The notes below the pieces were generated by a model. It searched no databases. It had not been told where the DNA came from and saw only the letters and a list, made by a program, of their open reading frames with translations. Positions 51,314 to 60,574 of a stretch of DNA of 64,000 nucleotides are shown here, in pieces. Each line of letters opens with the position of its first letter. Position 1 is the stretch's first letter. Source of the DNA: CAIQPV01 sp963719855 (GTDB taxonomy: Bacteria > Pseudomonadota > Gammaproteobacteria > Burkholderiales > Gallionellaceae). Both the position numbers and the translations under genes were made by a program. Where the stretch lies: contig CAVRDK010000001.1 of NCBI GenBank assembly GCA_963719855.1, forward strand, positions 620,001 through 684,000. Reading direction: 5' to 3'.

Positions 51314-52820
51314 GGCGCACCTCCCGTAGCTCATCATAGCGACTGACATTAGCCTGCGGTTCGACCATCAGCGTCAGCGGAGTATCAATGGGAGCTGGTG
51401 GTGCGGGCTCAATCAGCCGTTTGAGAAGATTGAGCACATGCTGCTTGGATGGCACACCGGCCTCCAAGGCCAACTCGACCGCCGCCAGCACCGCTGACTC
51501 ATCATGTTGTAGAACCAGCGCCAGTATCTCAACCATCTCCCGATCACCGCCTTGGCGCTTGAGCAGAATGGCCTGCAATCGCTTGAAGGCATCAGGCAGC
51601 TCGGTGAACGGCGCACCATTGCGCAATGCGCCGGGTTTGCGCTGTAATACGCTCAGGTAATGGCGCCAGTCATAAATGGTTCGCCCAATTGCAGGATTGC
51701 GTTGAATCAGCCGTGCATGTTCGGCAATAACCTGTGCCTCGGCCACAAACACCAGCCGGTCGGCATACACTCGAAGGCTGATCGGACGGTTGGCATAGGA
51801 GGCTGGTACGCTATAGCGGTTGCGTTCGAACGTGACCAGACAGGTCGGCGATACACGTTTGATATGTTCCACAAATCCGTCGAACGGACAGGGCAGCGCC
51901 ATCAGGTAAGGGCGTTCGGCAGCATAAACATCGGCAACGCTGCGGTCAGGCTGCTCAGGATGGGTAATCTCGCTCCAGAGTGATACACACCGCTGTTGCA
52001 ACCAATCATTGAGTTCAGCCAAACTGCCGAATGTTGGTAACTGGTTCCATATGCGGTGACGTGAATCCCGTACGTTCTTCTCAACTTGCCCCTTCTCCCA
52101 GCCGGATGCAGGATTACAGAACTCGGCATCGTACAGGTGGTGGCTCACCATGGCAGTGAAACGGATGTTGACATCACGCTGCTTGCCGCGTTTTACCTTA
52201 TCCACGGCAGTCTTCATGTTGTCGTAGATGCCACGGGCAGGCACACCACCAAAGGTTGCGAAGGCATGGTTATGAGCATCGAACAGCATCTCGTGCGTCT
52301 GAAGCGGATAGGCACGCAAGAAGAATGCTCGGCTGTGGCTGAGCTTGAAGTGCGCAACTTGCAACTTGGTTCGTTCACCTGCTATGACCGCCCAGTCCTC
52401 GCTCCAGTCGAACTGAAATGCTTCTCCTGGTGCAAAAGTAAGTGGGATGAATGTGCCGCGACCAGCGGTCTTGGCCAGTTCCTGCTGCTCTTGCCGCCAT
52501 CGCTTGGCAAAGGCTGCAACTCGGTCATAGGAACCGGTAAAGCCCAACTGCACCAAGTCTCGGTAAAGTTGTTTGAGACTACGTTTCTGTTTGCGTCCCT
52601 TGCTGGCCTCTGTCTTTAGCCATGCCGCCAGTTTGGCAGCATAGTCATCCAGCTTGCTCGGGGTCTTGCGTTTAGGATAATTCGGCTCAACAACTTCGTT
52701 GGACAAATACTTCCTGATGGTATTTCGAGCGATTCCGGTCTTGCGGACTATCTCTCGAATCGGCATGTTATCGCGTAAATGCCAACGCCTGATGCTGCTT
52801 AATATCGCCACGTTGATCAC
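51303..52820 (-). CDS. istA: IS21 transposase IstA
   Basis: 505 residues. N-terminal helix-turn-helix (MPIREIVRKTGIARNTIRKYL), DDE core with FQFDWSEDWAVI, GGVPARGIYDNMKTAV and the glutamate in NPASGWEKGQVEKNVR, then a basic C-terminal domain. Intact, hence possibly mobile together with istB. Confidence 0.95.
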   Translation of the reverse strand: MINVAILSSIRRWHLRDNMPIREIVRKTGIARNTIRKYLSNEVVEPNYPKRKTPSKLDDYAAKLAAWLKTEASKGRKQKRSLKQLYRDLVQLGFTGSYDRVAAFAKRWRQEQQELAKTAGRGTFIPLTFAPGEAFQFDWSEDWAVIAGERTKLQVAHFKLSHSRAFFLRAYPLQTHEMLFDAHNHAFATFGGVPARGIYDNMKTAVDKVKRGKQRDVNIRFTAMVSHHLYDAEFCNPASGWEKGQVEKNVRDSRHRIWNQLPTFGSLAELNDWLQQRCVSLWSEITHPEQPDRSVADVYAAERPYLMALPCPFDGFVEHIKRVSPTCLVTFERNRYSVPASYANRPISLRVYADRLVFVAEAQVIAEHARLIQRNPAIGRTIYDWRHYLSVLQRKPGALRNGAPFTELPDAFKRLQAILLKRQGGDREMVEILALVLQHDESAVLAAVELALEAGVPSKQHVLNLLKRLIEPAPPAPIDTPLTLMVEPQANVSRYDELREVRHAA

Positions 52821-52928
52821 TCCTGTTTACTCCCGCTCAAATATTGAGCAGGACAGTATCTATATGTGGGTCAAATTTGGATGCAATTTATTGCATTAGG
52901 TGGGTCAAATTTATGTGCAAAAACTCAT

Positions 52929-53028
52929 TCTACTCGCCGAACGTCTCTTGTCGAGCGAAATTCAGGGTATGCAGATATTGGATGTGGTTCGCAAAACTGA
53001 TCCAGTAGCAGTCAGAGTTGGATTGTAA
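52929..53028 (+). pseudogene. C-terminal fragment of an unknown gene cut by IS21
   Basis: Immediately after the IS21 end, a plus-strand frame reads LLAERLLSSEIQGMQILDVV...AVRVGL and a stop. There is no start codon outside the IS. It looks like the tail of a truncated gene; the body is absent from the other IS flank. Confidence 0.35.
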
Positions 53029-53236
53029 TCAATTCACCTTTTGACCTCTTTTGGCCGATTATGCCCTTGGGCAATTTTTCCGCGACCGTCCGTTCCACGA
53101 TCGATAGCGGTAATTGGCGAGATGCTGCTTTAGGGAAATTAAAATTCTGCGGATGGTTCGAAATTGAACTTTCCGGAAGCGGAACTTGGTGAAGTTCCGC
53201 TTCCGCCCCACAACCGCAGGTCACGGTAAGGCAGGC
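53029..53236. other. Short non-coding stretch with a strong hairpin
   Basis: Contains a perfect 12-base stem at 53175-53204 (GGAAGCGGAACT and AGTTCCGCTTCC, 6-base loop) without a T-run. A minus frame (53012-53224) runs through it, lacks a ribosome site and is not believed. Confidence 0.45.
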
Positions 53237-53443
53237 TCATATGTCATCCCTTAATTGTTCGCAAAGTTTTGTCAATTTTTCCTCTGAAATCAGCCCGAGA
53301 CTCTGCAAAACAGAGAGCGCATCGCATGCAGCCACATATGCTCCGTGCGTACCCAAGAATTTATCTTTAATGGCATTGCGTTTTTGAAAATTCCACAAAA
53401 TACCTTCGATCTGCATCTCCGTTTGTTTTTTAGTGATGTTCAT
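53237..53443 (-). CDS. Small helical protein, unknown
   Basis: 68 residues starting MNITKKQTEMQIEGILWNFQ with AAGGAG 7-8 bases before the ATG at 53443. The rest is helical and charged (KRNAIKDKFLGTHGAYVAAC, SEEKLTKLCEQLRDDI). A longer open frame reaches 53620 but the ribosome site favours this start. No family recognised. Confidence 0.55.
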   Translation of the reverse strand: MNITKKQTEMQIEGILWNFQKRNAIKDKFLGTHGAYVAACDALSVLQSLGLISEEKLTKLCEQLRDDI

Positions 53444-53949
53444 GGTCATTCTCCTTAAATATTTTTCCTCAACAGCTTCATAATTTTTTCCCCACTGCTC
53501 GTCAGTACTGCCAAGTGTGCGCGCTTTAATTCCCTGCGCATGCTGCCACGACTTGATGCATCCGGCAATTGACGGCGGCAAAATATTCGTCAAAATCATC
53601 GATGCAATCCGTTCCTGCATTGCGCAAATAGTCGAGAATTACCATGTTACGTCCTGAATAAGGTTACTTTAATGCGCTGCTGAATGGCGACGACATATGC
53701 CTTGACTGCTTCTCCTCTGTGGACAAGATTGCCCAGTGGGATGTTGCCATACTTGTATGCTGATATTCTCGTTGTCAACGCGGTCAGTACAGCGACAAAA
53801 TACCCTGAATCAGGTAGTTAACATAACCTCGATTATGGATAATCTGATCACCAGCGTGACAAACAATTTGTTGCGTCTGCTCACAACTTTCCTCTCCTTT
53901 ATTGAGCAGGTGTTCTGGATACCCTTCAGAACCACCTTATCCCCTAGGC
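53444..53949. other. Gene-poor stretch
   Basis: About 500 bases. The minus frame preceding the 53237 gene (to 53620, KSWQHAQGIKARTLGSTDEQ) is open and may be a remnant. Nothing else is supported: no tRNA and no clear terminator. Confidence 0.35.
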
Positions 53950-54129
53950 TTAGGTTTTAGGAGGTTTTTTTAGTACGTAATCTATTTCTTCGTTTGTTTG
54001 TTTCTGAGAGGGTGGAGCCTCGTTTTTCTGCATTCTCGTCATCTTTAGACGTTCCACTGCTAGTTTCCACACCTTCTCTTGGCTTTCCTTTGGTAGAGCC
54101 ATCATTTTTTCCATCGTATCTTTTTTCAT
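53950..54129 (-). CDS. Small charged protein, unknown (59 residues)
   Basis: MKKDTMEKMMALPKESQEKV then WKLAVERLKMTRMQKNEAPP and a Lys/Pro-rich end (VLKKPPKT). Predicted mostly helical. Only a weak GGGTAAG precedes the ATG. It could be a small regulator or a remnant. Confidence 0.4.
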   Translation of the reverse strand: MKKDTMEKMMALPKESQEKVWKLAVERLKMTRMQKNEAPPSQKQTNEEIDYVLKKPPKT

Positions 54130-54401
54130 GTTTTCTTACCCAATTATTTTGAATCCACCTGTTCTCTAAGTTCCTTATCCAACCTTGAAGTGAGGTACAT
54201 TTTTAGCAGGCACCATCAATCAGCCCACATGAAGCTGAATGTATGCAGGCATGGCCTGTTACACGGGAACTTAACAAGGTTGGATTGCGGAATGATGAGG
54301 GTTTGATTGAACCAACTAAGCCAGCGCAATCAACACAATGACATGCAAGCAACACACCATTTCTACAAAGGTGGGAAGATGGTGTGTTGCCCTGTCAGTT
54401 T

Positions 54402-54848
54402 TTATGAAATGGCGATTTCCTTAAGGGTACTTCCGGTTCTTTTGGGAAGAGTCAATTCCAGCACGCCATTTTCATATTTGGCTTTAGTATTTTCATCATC
54501 TATATCGCAAGCTAAAGTAAAACTACGGTAACTTGCTCCTTGATAACATTCATGCAAGAGCATGTTCCCTTCTTTAGCTTCCTCTTTTTCCTGTTTTGTC
54601 TCTGCCATGATCGACACTTTGTTGCCATCTACCGATACCTTTATATCGTCTTTCTGAACGCCAGGGATTTCGGCATGAACAACATATAATTTATCATTTT
54701 CGGTTAAATCCATCTTTATCTGAGGTGAAGTATCCAGTTCCCACGATAAAGGACGCATGGCTACGTTGCTGAACCAGTCATCAACATCCATAAACGGATT
54801 AAATCGAGTGACAGCACCAAACAGTGGAGATTTAATTAAGTTGCCCAT
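54402..54848 (-). CDS. Small heat shock protein, Hsp20 family
   Basis: ATP-independent holdase of the alpha-crystallin family. 148 residues from ATG 54848 (MGNLIKSPLFGAVTRFNPFM) behind AGGAG. The crystallin domain runs from about LDTSPQIKMDLTENDKLYVV through AEIPGVQKDDIKVSVDGNKV, YRSFTLACDIDDE to the conserved NGVLELTLPKR. Stands alone. A 12-residue longer start is less likely. Confidence 0.93.
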   Translation of the reverse strand: MGNLIKSPLFGAVTRFNPFMDVDDWFSNVAMRPLSWELDTSPQIKMDLTENDKLYVVHAEIPGVQKDDIKVSVDGNKVSIMAETKQEKEEAKEGNMLLHECYQGASYRSFTLACDIDDENTKAKYENGVLELTLPKRTGSTLKEIAIS

Positions 54849-55192
54849 GATAATTCTCCTTTCAATCTGATTTAAGTTTAACAAGAGGAATGAAACATAA
54901 CTTCCCCGCTTATTAGATTCATCTGACTTTTTGAAGTTTCATAAGAATTATGGACGACTTATCACCGAAACCGACAAAAGAACGATCGTTCTACGGAATG
55001 CCTCAAACGTTCATCCCGTACGTTGACTCCCATACTTACTACCCTGCAACAAAACTCCAATGTGCTGATAGACAAACTATTGTATCGGCTAATATGAGAT
55101 AATTATCCGGTGCTTAGTTGAATTTTTCGTTAATGGTGATTTACACCGCATTACGGTAAATTTTTAAGAAATTATTAGTGCAGTAAAGGTCG
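54849..55192. other. Intergenic region upstream of hsp20
   Basis: AT-rich, with short inverted stretches such as CGATCGTTCTACGG near 54983. No heat-shock CIRCE element was recognised and no gene is supported. Confidence 0.35.
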
Positions 55193-55224
55193 AAAAAAAA
55201 CCACCTAAAACATATAAGTGGTTT
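55193..55224 (-). terminator. Intrinsic terminator after tRNA-Leu
   Basis: AAACCAC (55198-55204) pairs with GTGGTTT (55218-55224); on the minus strand the stem is followed by eight T. It lies about 18 bases past the tRNA 3-prime end. Confidence 0.8.
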
Positions 55225-55241
55225 ATTTAATTGACATTTTT

Positions 55242-55326
55242 TGGTGCCCAGAAGAGGACTCGAACCTCCACACCTTGCGGCACACGGACCTGAACCGTGC
55301 GCGTCTACCAATTCCGCCATCTGGGC
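55242..55326 (-). tRNA. tRNA-Leu (CAG)
   Basis: 85 bases including CCA. Acceptor GCCCAGA with TCTGGGC, class II long variable arm (TGCCGCAAGGTGT), anticodon stem CACGG...CCGTG with the loop TTCAGGT, giving anticodon CAG for CUG codons. T-arm GGAGGTTCGAGTCCTC. Divergent from rnr. Confidence 0.95.
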
Positions 55327-55364
55327 ACTGCCAAGGGCGCGTAATTTAATCGTTATAGGATTTT

Positions 55365-57665
55365 GTGTCAATGAAAAACAAGAAAAAGAATATCCGCGAA
55401 CTCGATCCGTTTCTGGAGCGCGAGCGCGAGCAGTACGACCACCCCTTGCCCAGCCGGGAATACATCCTGCAATTGCTGGCAGAAAAGGGCGTGCCGATAG
55501 ATGAAGAAGACCTGTGCGGCCAGTTACATATCGAGCCGCATGAAGAAGACCTGTTTAACCGTCGCCTGCGCGCCATGGAGCGCGATGGTCAGATCATGCG
55601 CAACCGCAAGCGGGCGATCTGCGTGATGGACAAGCTGGATCTGGTCAAGGGCAAGGTGCAAGGCCATCCCGATGGATTCGGCTTTTTGATTCCCGAGGAC
55701 GGTAGCGCCGATCTGGTGCTGAGCGCAAAGGAAATGCACAAGGCCTTGCACGGCGACACCGTGATGGCGCGCGTGGGCGGCACAGACAGGCGCGGTCGGC
55801 GCGAAGCCAGTATCGTCGAGGTGCTGGAGCATGGCACGACGCGTCTGGTCGGGCGCTTGTATGAAGAGCATGGCATTCAATTTGTGGTGGCGGAGAATCG
55901 CCGCATCAGCCAGGATATTCTGGTTGCGCCAAGCGAACGCAGCAATGCACAGGTAGGACAGGTGGTGGTGCTGGAGATTATGCAACAGCCCAGCAAGCAC
56001 GCGCAGCCTATCGGGCGCATCGTCGAGGTGCTGGGTAACTATGCCGATCCCGGTATGGAAATCGAGATTGCCTTGCGCAAGCATGACTTGCCGAATGAGT
56101 TTACTGCCGATGCCAAACTTCAGGCCGAAAAGTTTGCCCCTAAGGTATCGCCCGATGATTACGCCGGGCGCGAGAGCGTCGCCAAGCTACCGCTGGTAAC
56201 CATAGACGGAGAAACCGCACGCGATTTTGATGATGCGGTATATTGCGAACCATCCGGTTCCGGCTTTCGTCTGGTGGTGGCGATTGCCGACGTGAGTTCT
56301 TATGTGAAACCCGGCGATGCGCTGGATAAGGAAGCGCTGAACCGTGGCAATTCGGTGTATTTCCCGCGCCGCGTGATCCCCATGTTGCCGGAAGAATTGT
56401 CCAACGGCCTGTGTTCGATCAACCCCAATGTAGAACGTCTGTGCATGGTGTGTGACATGCAGATCAGCAAGCAGGGCGACATCGAAAAGTATCGTTTCTA
56501 TCCCTCGGTGATGTTCTCCCACGCGCGCCTGACCTACAACCAAGTGGCGGACATGCTGGCTAATCCGCAAGGCGAAACAGCGCAACAATTCGCCGCCGTG
56601 CTGCCGCACATCAACCACCTGTACACCTTATTCAAGACGCTGTTGCAATCGCGCGAGAAGCGCGGCGCGATTGACTTCGAGACCATCGAGACGCAGATGA
56701 TGTTCAACGAAAATGGCAAGATCGACCGCATCGTGCCGGTAGTGCGCAACGATGCGCACAAGCTGATCGAAGAATGCATGCTGGCAGCCAACGTATGTGC
56801 CGCAGGCTTTTTGCGCGATCATCAACACCCGGTGCTGTACCGAGTACACGAAGGTCCCACGCCGGAAAAGCTGGAAGCGGTGCGCGAGTTTTTCAAGGAA
56901 TTCGGCCTTCAACTGGGCGGCGGCGACGAGCCGGAGGCGGGCGATTATGCCAAGCTGCTCAAACAGATCAAAGGCCGTCCCGATGCCGCCCTGCTGCAAA
57001 CTGTGATGCTACGCTCACTGCGCCAGGCGCGTTATTGCCCGGACAACGCAGGCCACTTCGGTTTGGGTTATGAAGCCTACGCGCATTTCACCTCGCCCAT
57101 CCGCCGCTACCCCGACCTGCTGGTGCATCGCGCCATCAAGGCTGTGCTGAATGGCAAGCAATACAAGCCGCATGAGAAGTGGGATGCCTTGGGCATTCAT
57201 TGTTCGCAGACCGAGCGCCGCGCCGACGACGCTACGCGCGACGTTGAAGCGTGGCTGAAATGTTTCTATATGCGCGACCACCTCGGCAGCGTGTTCAATG
57301 GCACCGTCTCGTCGGTTACCGGCTTCGGCCTGTTCGTAGCGCTGGATGACATCTACACCGAAGGGTTGGTACACGTATCCGAACTCGGCACGGATTATTT
57401 CCACTTTGACCCTGCCAAGCACCAGATGCTCGGCGAACGCACCGGCAAGCGCTACCGTCTGGGCGACCGCGTGCGCGTGAAAGTCGTGCGCGTGGACATG
57501 GAAAGCACCAAGATTGATTTCGTACTGGAAAGCGTAGAAGGCGAAGAAACAGGAATTAAAACCGCCGCAGGAAAAATCGCCGGAGCAGGTGCGTGGGGCG
57601 ATACAGTTCCGAAGAAGAAATCTGCTTCGAAGGAAAAGACAGTTTCCAAGAAGACGCGTCATTAG
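55365..57665 (+). CDS. rnr: Ribonuclease R
   Basis: 3-prime to 5-prime exoribonuclease that digests structured RNA, mRNA and rRNA fragments. 766 residues: N-terminal helix-turn-helix, cold-shock domains (KGKVQGHPDGFGFLIPEDGS), the RNB catalytic domain with IDGETARDFDDAVYCEPSGS (metal-binding aspartates), and a C-terminal S1 domain (GSVFNGTVSSVTGFGLFVAL) with a Lys-rich tail. The start is either GTG 55365 or ATG 55371 after AGGA. Confidence 0.96.
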   Translation: MSMKNKKKNIRELDPFLEREREQYDHPLPSREYILQLLAEKGVPIDEEDLCGQLHIEPHEEDLFNRRLRAMERDGQIMRNRKRAICVMDKLDLVKGKVQGHPDGFGFLIPEDGSADLVLSAKEMHKALHGDTVMARVGGTDRRGRREASIVEVLEHGTTRLVGRLYEEHGIQFVVAENRRISQDILVAPSERSNAQVGQVVVLEIMQQPSKHAQPIGRIVEVLGNYADPGMEIEIALRKHDLPNEFTADAKLQAEKFAPKVSPDDYAGRESVAKLPLVTIDGETARDFDDAVYCEPSGSGFRLVVAIADVSSYVKPGDALDKEALNRGNSVYFPRRVIPMLPEELSNGLCSINPNVERLCMVCDMQISKQGDIEKYRFYPSVMFSHARLTYNQVADMLANPQGETAQQFAAVLPHINHLYTLFKTLLQSREKRGAIDFETIETQMMFNENGKIDRIVPVVRNDAHKLIEECMLAANVCAAGFLRDHQHPVLYRVHEGPTPEKLEAVREFFKEFGLQLGGGDEPEAGDYAKLLKQIKGRPDAALLQTVMLRSLRQARYCPDNAGHFGLGYEAYAHFTSPIRRYPDLLVHRAIKAVLNGKQYKPHEKWDALGIHCSQTERRADDATRDVEAWLKCFYMRDHLGSVFNGTVSSVTGFGLFVALDDIYTEGLVHVSELGTDYFHFDPAKHQMLGERTGKRYRLGDRVRVKVVRVDMESTKIDFVLESVEGEETGIKTAAGKIAGAGAWGDTVPKKKSASKEKTVSKKTRH

Positions 57666-57689
57666 CCTGTTTACCTCCAACCAAAAGCA

Positions 57690-57775
57690 TCGTCATTCCC
57701 GCGAAGGCGGGAATCTAGTGAGTTAAACAAAAGGTATTTTGAATGGCTGGATTCCCACCTTCGAGGAAATGACGA
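57690..57775. repeat. 86-base MITE-like inverted repeat with ATTCCCGCGAAGGCGGGAAT core
   Basis: Terminal repeats TCGTCATT (57690-57697) and AATGACGA (57768-57775); internal ATTCCCGCGAAGGCGGGAAT palindrome and a degenerate second half GGATTCCCACCTTCGAGGAA. This core is a common dispersed repeat (dRS3-like) in betaproteobacteria. It lies between rnr and rlmB and can fold into a long hairpin. Confidence 0.8.
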
Positions 57776-57809
57776 ATTAGGACTTATATAAAGAAAGCAA
57801 ATAAGCATT

Positions 57810-58580
57810 ATGGCTGAAACCCGCATTATTCATGGCTTCCACGCCGTTACCGCACGCATCCGCCAACACGCCGACAGCGTCCTGGAACTTTACGTGGACA
57901 CCAAACGTCATGACCCGCGCGCGCGCGACCTACTCAAACTGGCGGAAACCAACGGCGTGCGCATCGTGCCTGTGGATGGCAAACGTCTCGACGGCATGGC
58001 CGGAAATGCCAGCCATCAGGGCGTCGCGGCACGGGTGGATGCGGCGCGGAAGGTGGTGAATTTGAACGATGTGCTGGATACCCTCATTGAACCTGCACTG
58101 CTGCTGGTGCTCGACGGCGTGCAAGACCCGCACAACCTCGGTGCCTGCCTGCGCTGCGCCGATGCTTTTGGTGCTCATGCTGTCATCGCCCCGAAAGACC
58201 GTGCAGTGGGATTGAATGCTACGGTAGAAAAAGTCGCCTGCGGCGCGGCAGAAACCGTTCCTTATATTACAGTCACCAATCTCGCCCGCACTCTGCGCGA
58301 GTTGCAAGAACGCGATATCTGGGTGGTGGGTGCGGACAGTGACGCAGAGAATGACCTGAACAACTTCTATCACTCTGACGCGCTGGCCTTGGTACTCGGA
58401 GCGGAAGGCGAAGGCTTGCGCCGTTTAACCCGTGAAACCTGCGACCAACTGGTGAGCATCCCGATGCTGGGCAGTGTGGCAAGTCTGAATGTGTCGGTCA
58501 GTGCGGGTATATGCCTGTATGAGGCGAGAAGCCAGCGGGTGGAAATAAAGCCAGTTGGTTCACGCGGTCTTGGGGAGTGA
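57810..58580 (+). CDS. rlmB: 23S rRNA (guanosine-2251-2-prime-O)-methyltransferase
   Basis: SPOUT-family methyltransferase for Gm2251 in the ribosomal P-loop. 256 residues: N-terminal substrate-binding domain (RIIHGFHAVTARIRQHADSV) and the knotted SpoU domain with VLDGVQDPHNLGACLRCADA, LVLGAEGEGLRRLTRETCD and SIPMLGSVASLNVSVSAGIC. Usual neighbour of rnr. Confidence 0.96.
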   Translation: MAETRIIHGFHAVTARIRQHADSVLELYVDTKRHDPRARDLLKLAETNGVRIVPVDGKRLDGMAGNASHQGVAARVDAARKVVNLNDVLDTLIEPALLLVLDGVQDPHNLGACLRCADAFGAHAVIAPKDRAVGLNATVEKVACGAAETVPYITVTNLARTLRELQERDIWVVGADSDAENDLNNFYHSDALALVLGAEGEGLRRLTRETCDQLVSIPMLGSVASLNVSVSAGICLYEARSQRVEIKPVGSRGLGE

Positions 58581-58598
58581 GCCGCGCGGCGGGCGAAT

Positions 58599-59114
58599 CT
58601 ATTTGTCCCGCAGCAACTCTTCGATTTTCTTGTTGGCGGCTTGCAACTTTTTGAACAGTGCCAGAAGCAAGGCCTTGTCCATGTAAGATTTAACTTCGCC
58701 TTCCATTTTGTCCACGACAGTTTTCCTGATTTCCACCACGATGGCTTCTCCATCCGTGATGACCGTAGCTGAGCGCCTAAAGGTTTCATTGCCGAAGAAA
58801 GCGCCTTCCCCGATACATTCCCCGCTACTTATAGTACCCACGACCTTGTTATTGAAGTATGCCGTGGCGGTGCCGTATATAATGACGTGGAACGCGTCCA
58901 TCGGGTCGCCCTCGATGGTGATACGCTTTCCAGCAGCAAATGTCTTGATTTCCGATTCCTTGGCGATCTGAGCCAGACATTCACTTGGTATAGGATCAAA
59001 AAACGAACACTTCCTCATCTCGTTGAACTGGTCGGACGACACCTCTTCAAGCCGCTGCGTGAAGTTAGCCAAGCTTGCCTGGATAGCGTCAGTAATGCTG
59101 TCTGTTTTGCTCAT
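58599..59114 (-). CDS. Cyclic-nucleotide-binding-domain protein without DNA-binding domain
   Basis: 171 residues. Central cNMP-binding fold (IKTFAAGKRITIEGDPMDAF, HVIIYGTATAYF, GECIGEGAFFGNETFRRSAT) with the phosphate-binding cassette region GEGAFFGNETFRRSA, flanked by helical ends. It lacks the CRP helix-turn-helix, so it is a stand-alone sensor rather than a transcription factor. Convergent with rlmB. Confidence 0.8.
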   Translation of the reverse strand: MSKTDSITDAIQASLANFTQRLEEVSSDQFNEMRKCSFFDPIPSECLAQIAKESEIKTFAAGKRITIEGDPMDAFHVIIYGTATAYFNNKVVGTISSGECIGEGAFFGNETFRRSATVITDGEAIVVEIRKTVVDKMEGEVKSYMDKALLLALFKKLQAANKKIEELLRDK

Positions 59115-59266
59115 TTCTGCTCCGCGATGGAAAGATAGCTCTTACACAATGTCATTGTGCGAGGACTCGTAATTTATCGCAAGATGAATTCTCGTCTGCT
59201 TTCTATTTGAATCCGGAAACAATGATTAGCCACCGAGGGCACAGTGGCACGGAGATGATGCGAGTT

Positions 59267-60574
59267 TCATGTGCAGTGACTAAGGTTCACGATTTCCTTC
59301 GCGCACCTGATTCCACTCCTCACCGCTCCCTCCAACGTGGCCGGATAATCGCCTGCCGTGTAGTCACCCGCCAACAGCAAGTTGTCCAACGGTGTGGTGT
59401 GGGCGGGGCGGGAGAGGTTGGGTTCGCAGGAGAAGGTAGCGTGCTTTTCGGCGATGACTTGATGCCATAACGGTGCTGCAGTGATGCCCAGTTGTTCGCG
59501 TAATTCCTGAGCCACTTTCTGTGCGAGCTGTTCATGCTCCAATTCCTGATGCAGTCCTTCCGCGCTGATGACGGCGGCGATGAGACCGTGATGCCCGGCG
59601 ATCTGTCCCTTGTCGAATAGCCATTGCGTAAAGCAGCGGTCGAGGCCCAGCATGGCATGAGGCAGGCGCACTTGTGCTGGATATTGCAGATACACGGTGT
59701 AGATGGGCTGGAAGGCCAATGTCTCGATCTGCGCGGCGATGCGCGCAAGTTGCGGTACGGCGCGGAATAGGCGTGCAGATGAGGCTGTCGAGGCGGCGCA
59801 GATGATGTGGCTGTAGCGTCGTGTACCACTCGCGGTGAGCAATTCGATTTCTTTGCCATGCGGGATGATAGATTCCACGCCGCATGAAGTGAACACCTTG
59901 CCTCCGCGTTGCTTGACATATTCCGCCCCACGATCCGGGAACAACGCGGAGAAATCCACGCGCGGCAGCAGCATGTCGCTATCGCTGCGCGAACCGTTCA
60001 GACTGTCGCGTAAAACATTCAGCAGTATCTGGGCGGAAGCTTTGTGCACCGGGGTGTTGAGCGCAGATATACAGATCGGTTCCCACAGCAGGCGGATCAG
60101 TTCGTCATCCTGCTTGTGAGCGCGCAATAGTTCGAGCGCGCTAATGTCGTGCGGCAGGGCAAATTTGATGCGGCGCATGACGAGCATGAAACGCGCGGCG
60201 AATAGTCGTTGTGTTAGCGACAGCCCTTTTGTGCTTAACAATCCGGTCAGCAAGTGCAGTGGAGCGGGCAGAATAGGGGTCTTCAGTTCAAAGCGGTTGT
60301 GCAGGTTGAGTTGCAACGGCAGATGCAAGAAGTCGCGCTCGATATCCCCGCCGACTTGTGCTATGAGTTGCAGTGTGTGGCGATAGCAACCAAGAAGGAT
60401 ATGCTGGCCGTTGTCGAGCTGGGTATCGTTGCTCCACACGCCGCGCGCTCGTCCGCCGAGCTGCTTTGCGCTTTCGAATACCGTGACCGGGATGCAGCGT
60501 TCAGCCAGGATGACCGCCGCCGCCATGCCCGCGTAGCCTCCCCCGATAATACCTACATTCAGTTCTTGAGCCAC
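59267..60574 (-). CDS. hpnE: Hydroxysqualene dehydroxylase (squalene-associated FAD desaturase)
   Basis: FAD enzyme that reduces hydroxysqualene to squalene, last of the HpnCDE route. 435 residues: N-terminal dinucleotide fold GIIGGGYAGMAAAVILAERC, FESAKQLGGRARG, and the C-terminal FAD-binding LLLAGDYTAGDYPATLEGAVRSG. The start overlaps the hpnD 3-prime end by 16 bases. Confidence 0.93.
   Translation of the reverse strand: MAQELNVGIIGGGYAGMAAAVILAERCIPVTVFESAKQLGGRARGVWSNDTQLDNGQHILLGCYRHTLQLIAQVGGDIERDFLHLPLQLNLHNRFELKTPILPAPLHLLTGLLSTKGLSLTQRLFAARFMLVMRRIKFALPHDISALELLRAHKQDDELIRLLWEPICISALNTPVHKASAQILLNVLRDSLNGSRSDSDMLLPRVDFSALFPDRGAEYVKQRGGKVFTSCGVESIIPHGKEIELLTASGTRRYSHIICAASTASSARLFRAVPQLARIAAQIETLAFQPIYTVYLQYPAQVRLPHAMLGLDRCFTQWLFDKGQIAGHHGLIAAVISAEGLHQELEHEQLAQKVAQELREQLGITAAPLWHQVIAEKHATFSCEPNLSRPAHTTPLDNLLLAGDYTAGDYPATLEGAVRSGIRCAKEIVNLSHCT

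Larger units (their letters stand above)
50463..52928 (-). mobile_element. IS21-family element
   Basis: 2466 bases from TGAGTTTTTGC at 50463 to GCAAAAACTCA at 52928 (perfect 11-base terminal repeats, 5-prime TG ... CA 3-prime). Inner repeats containing TAAAT(C/T)TGACCC and GACCCACC occur at both ends, as is typical for the multiple terminal sites of IS21. istA and istB are intact. The flanks (CGAGAG on the left, TTCTAC on the right) show no target duplication. Confidence 0.9.

Noticed and set aside
53012..53224. 70-codon minus-strand ORF
   Set aside because: No ribosome site; it runs through a perfect hairpin and its N-terminus is encoded by the hairpin region.
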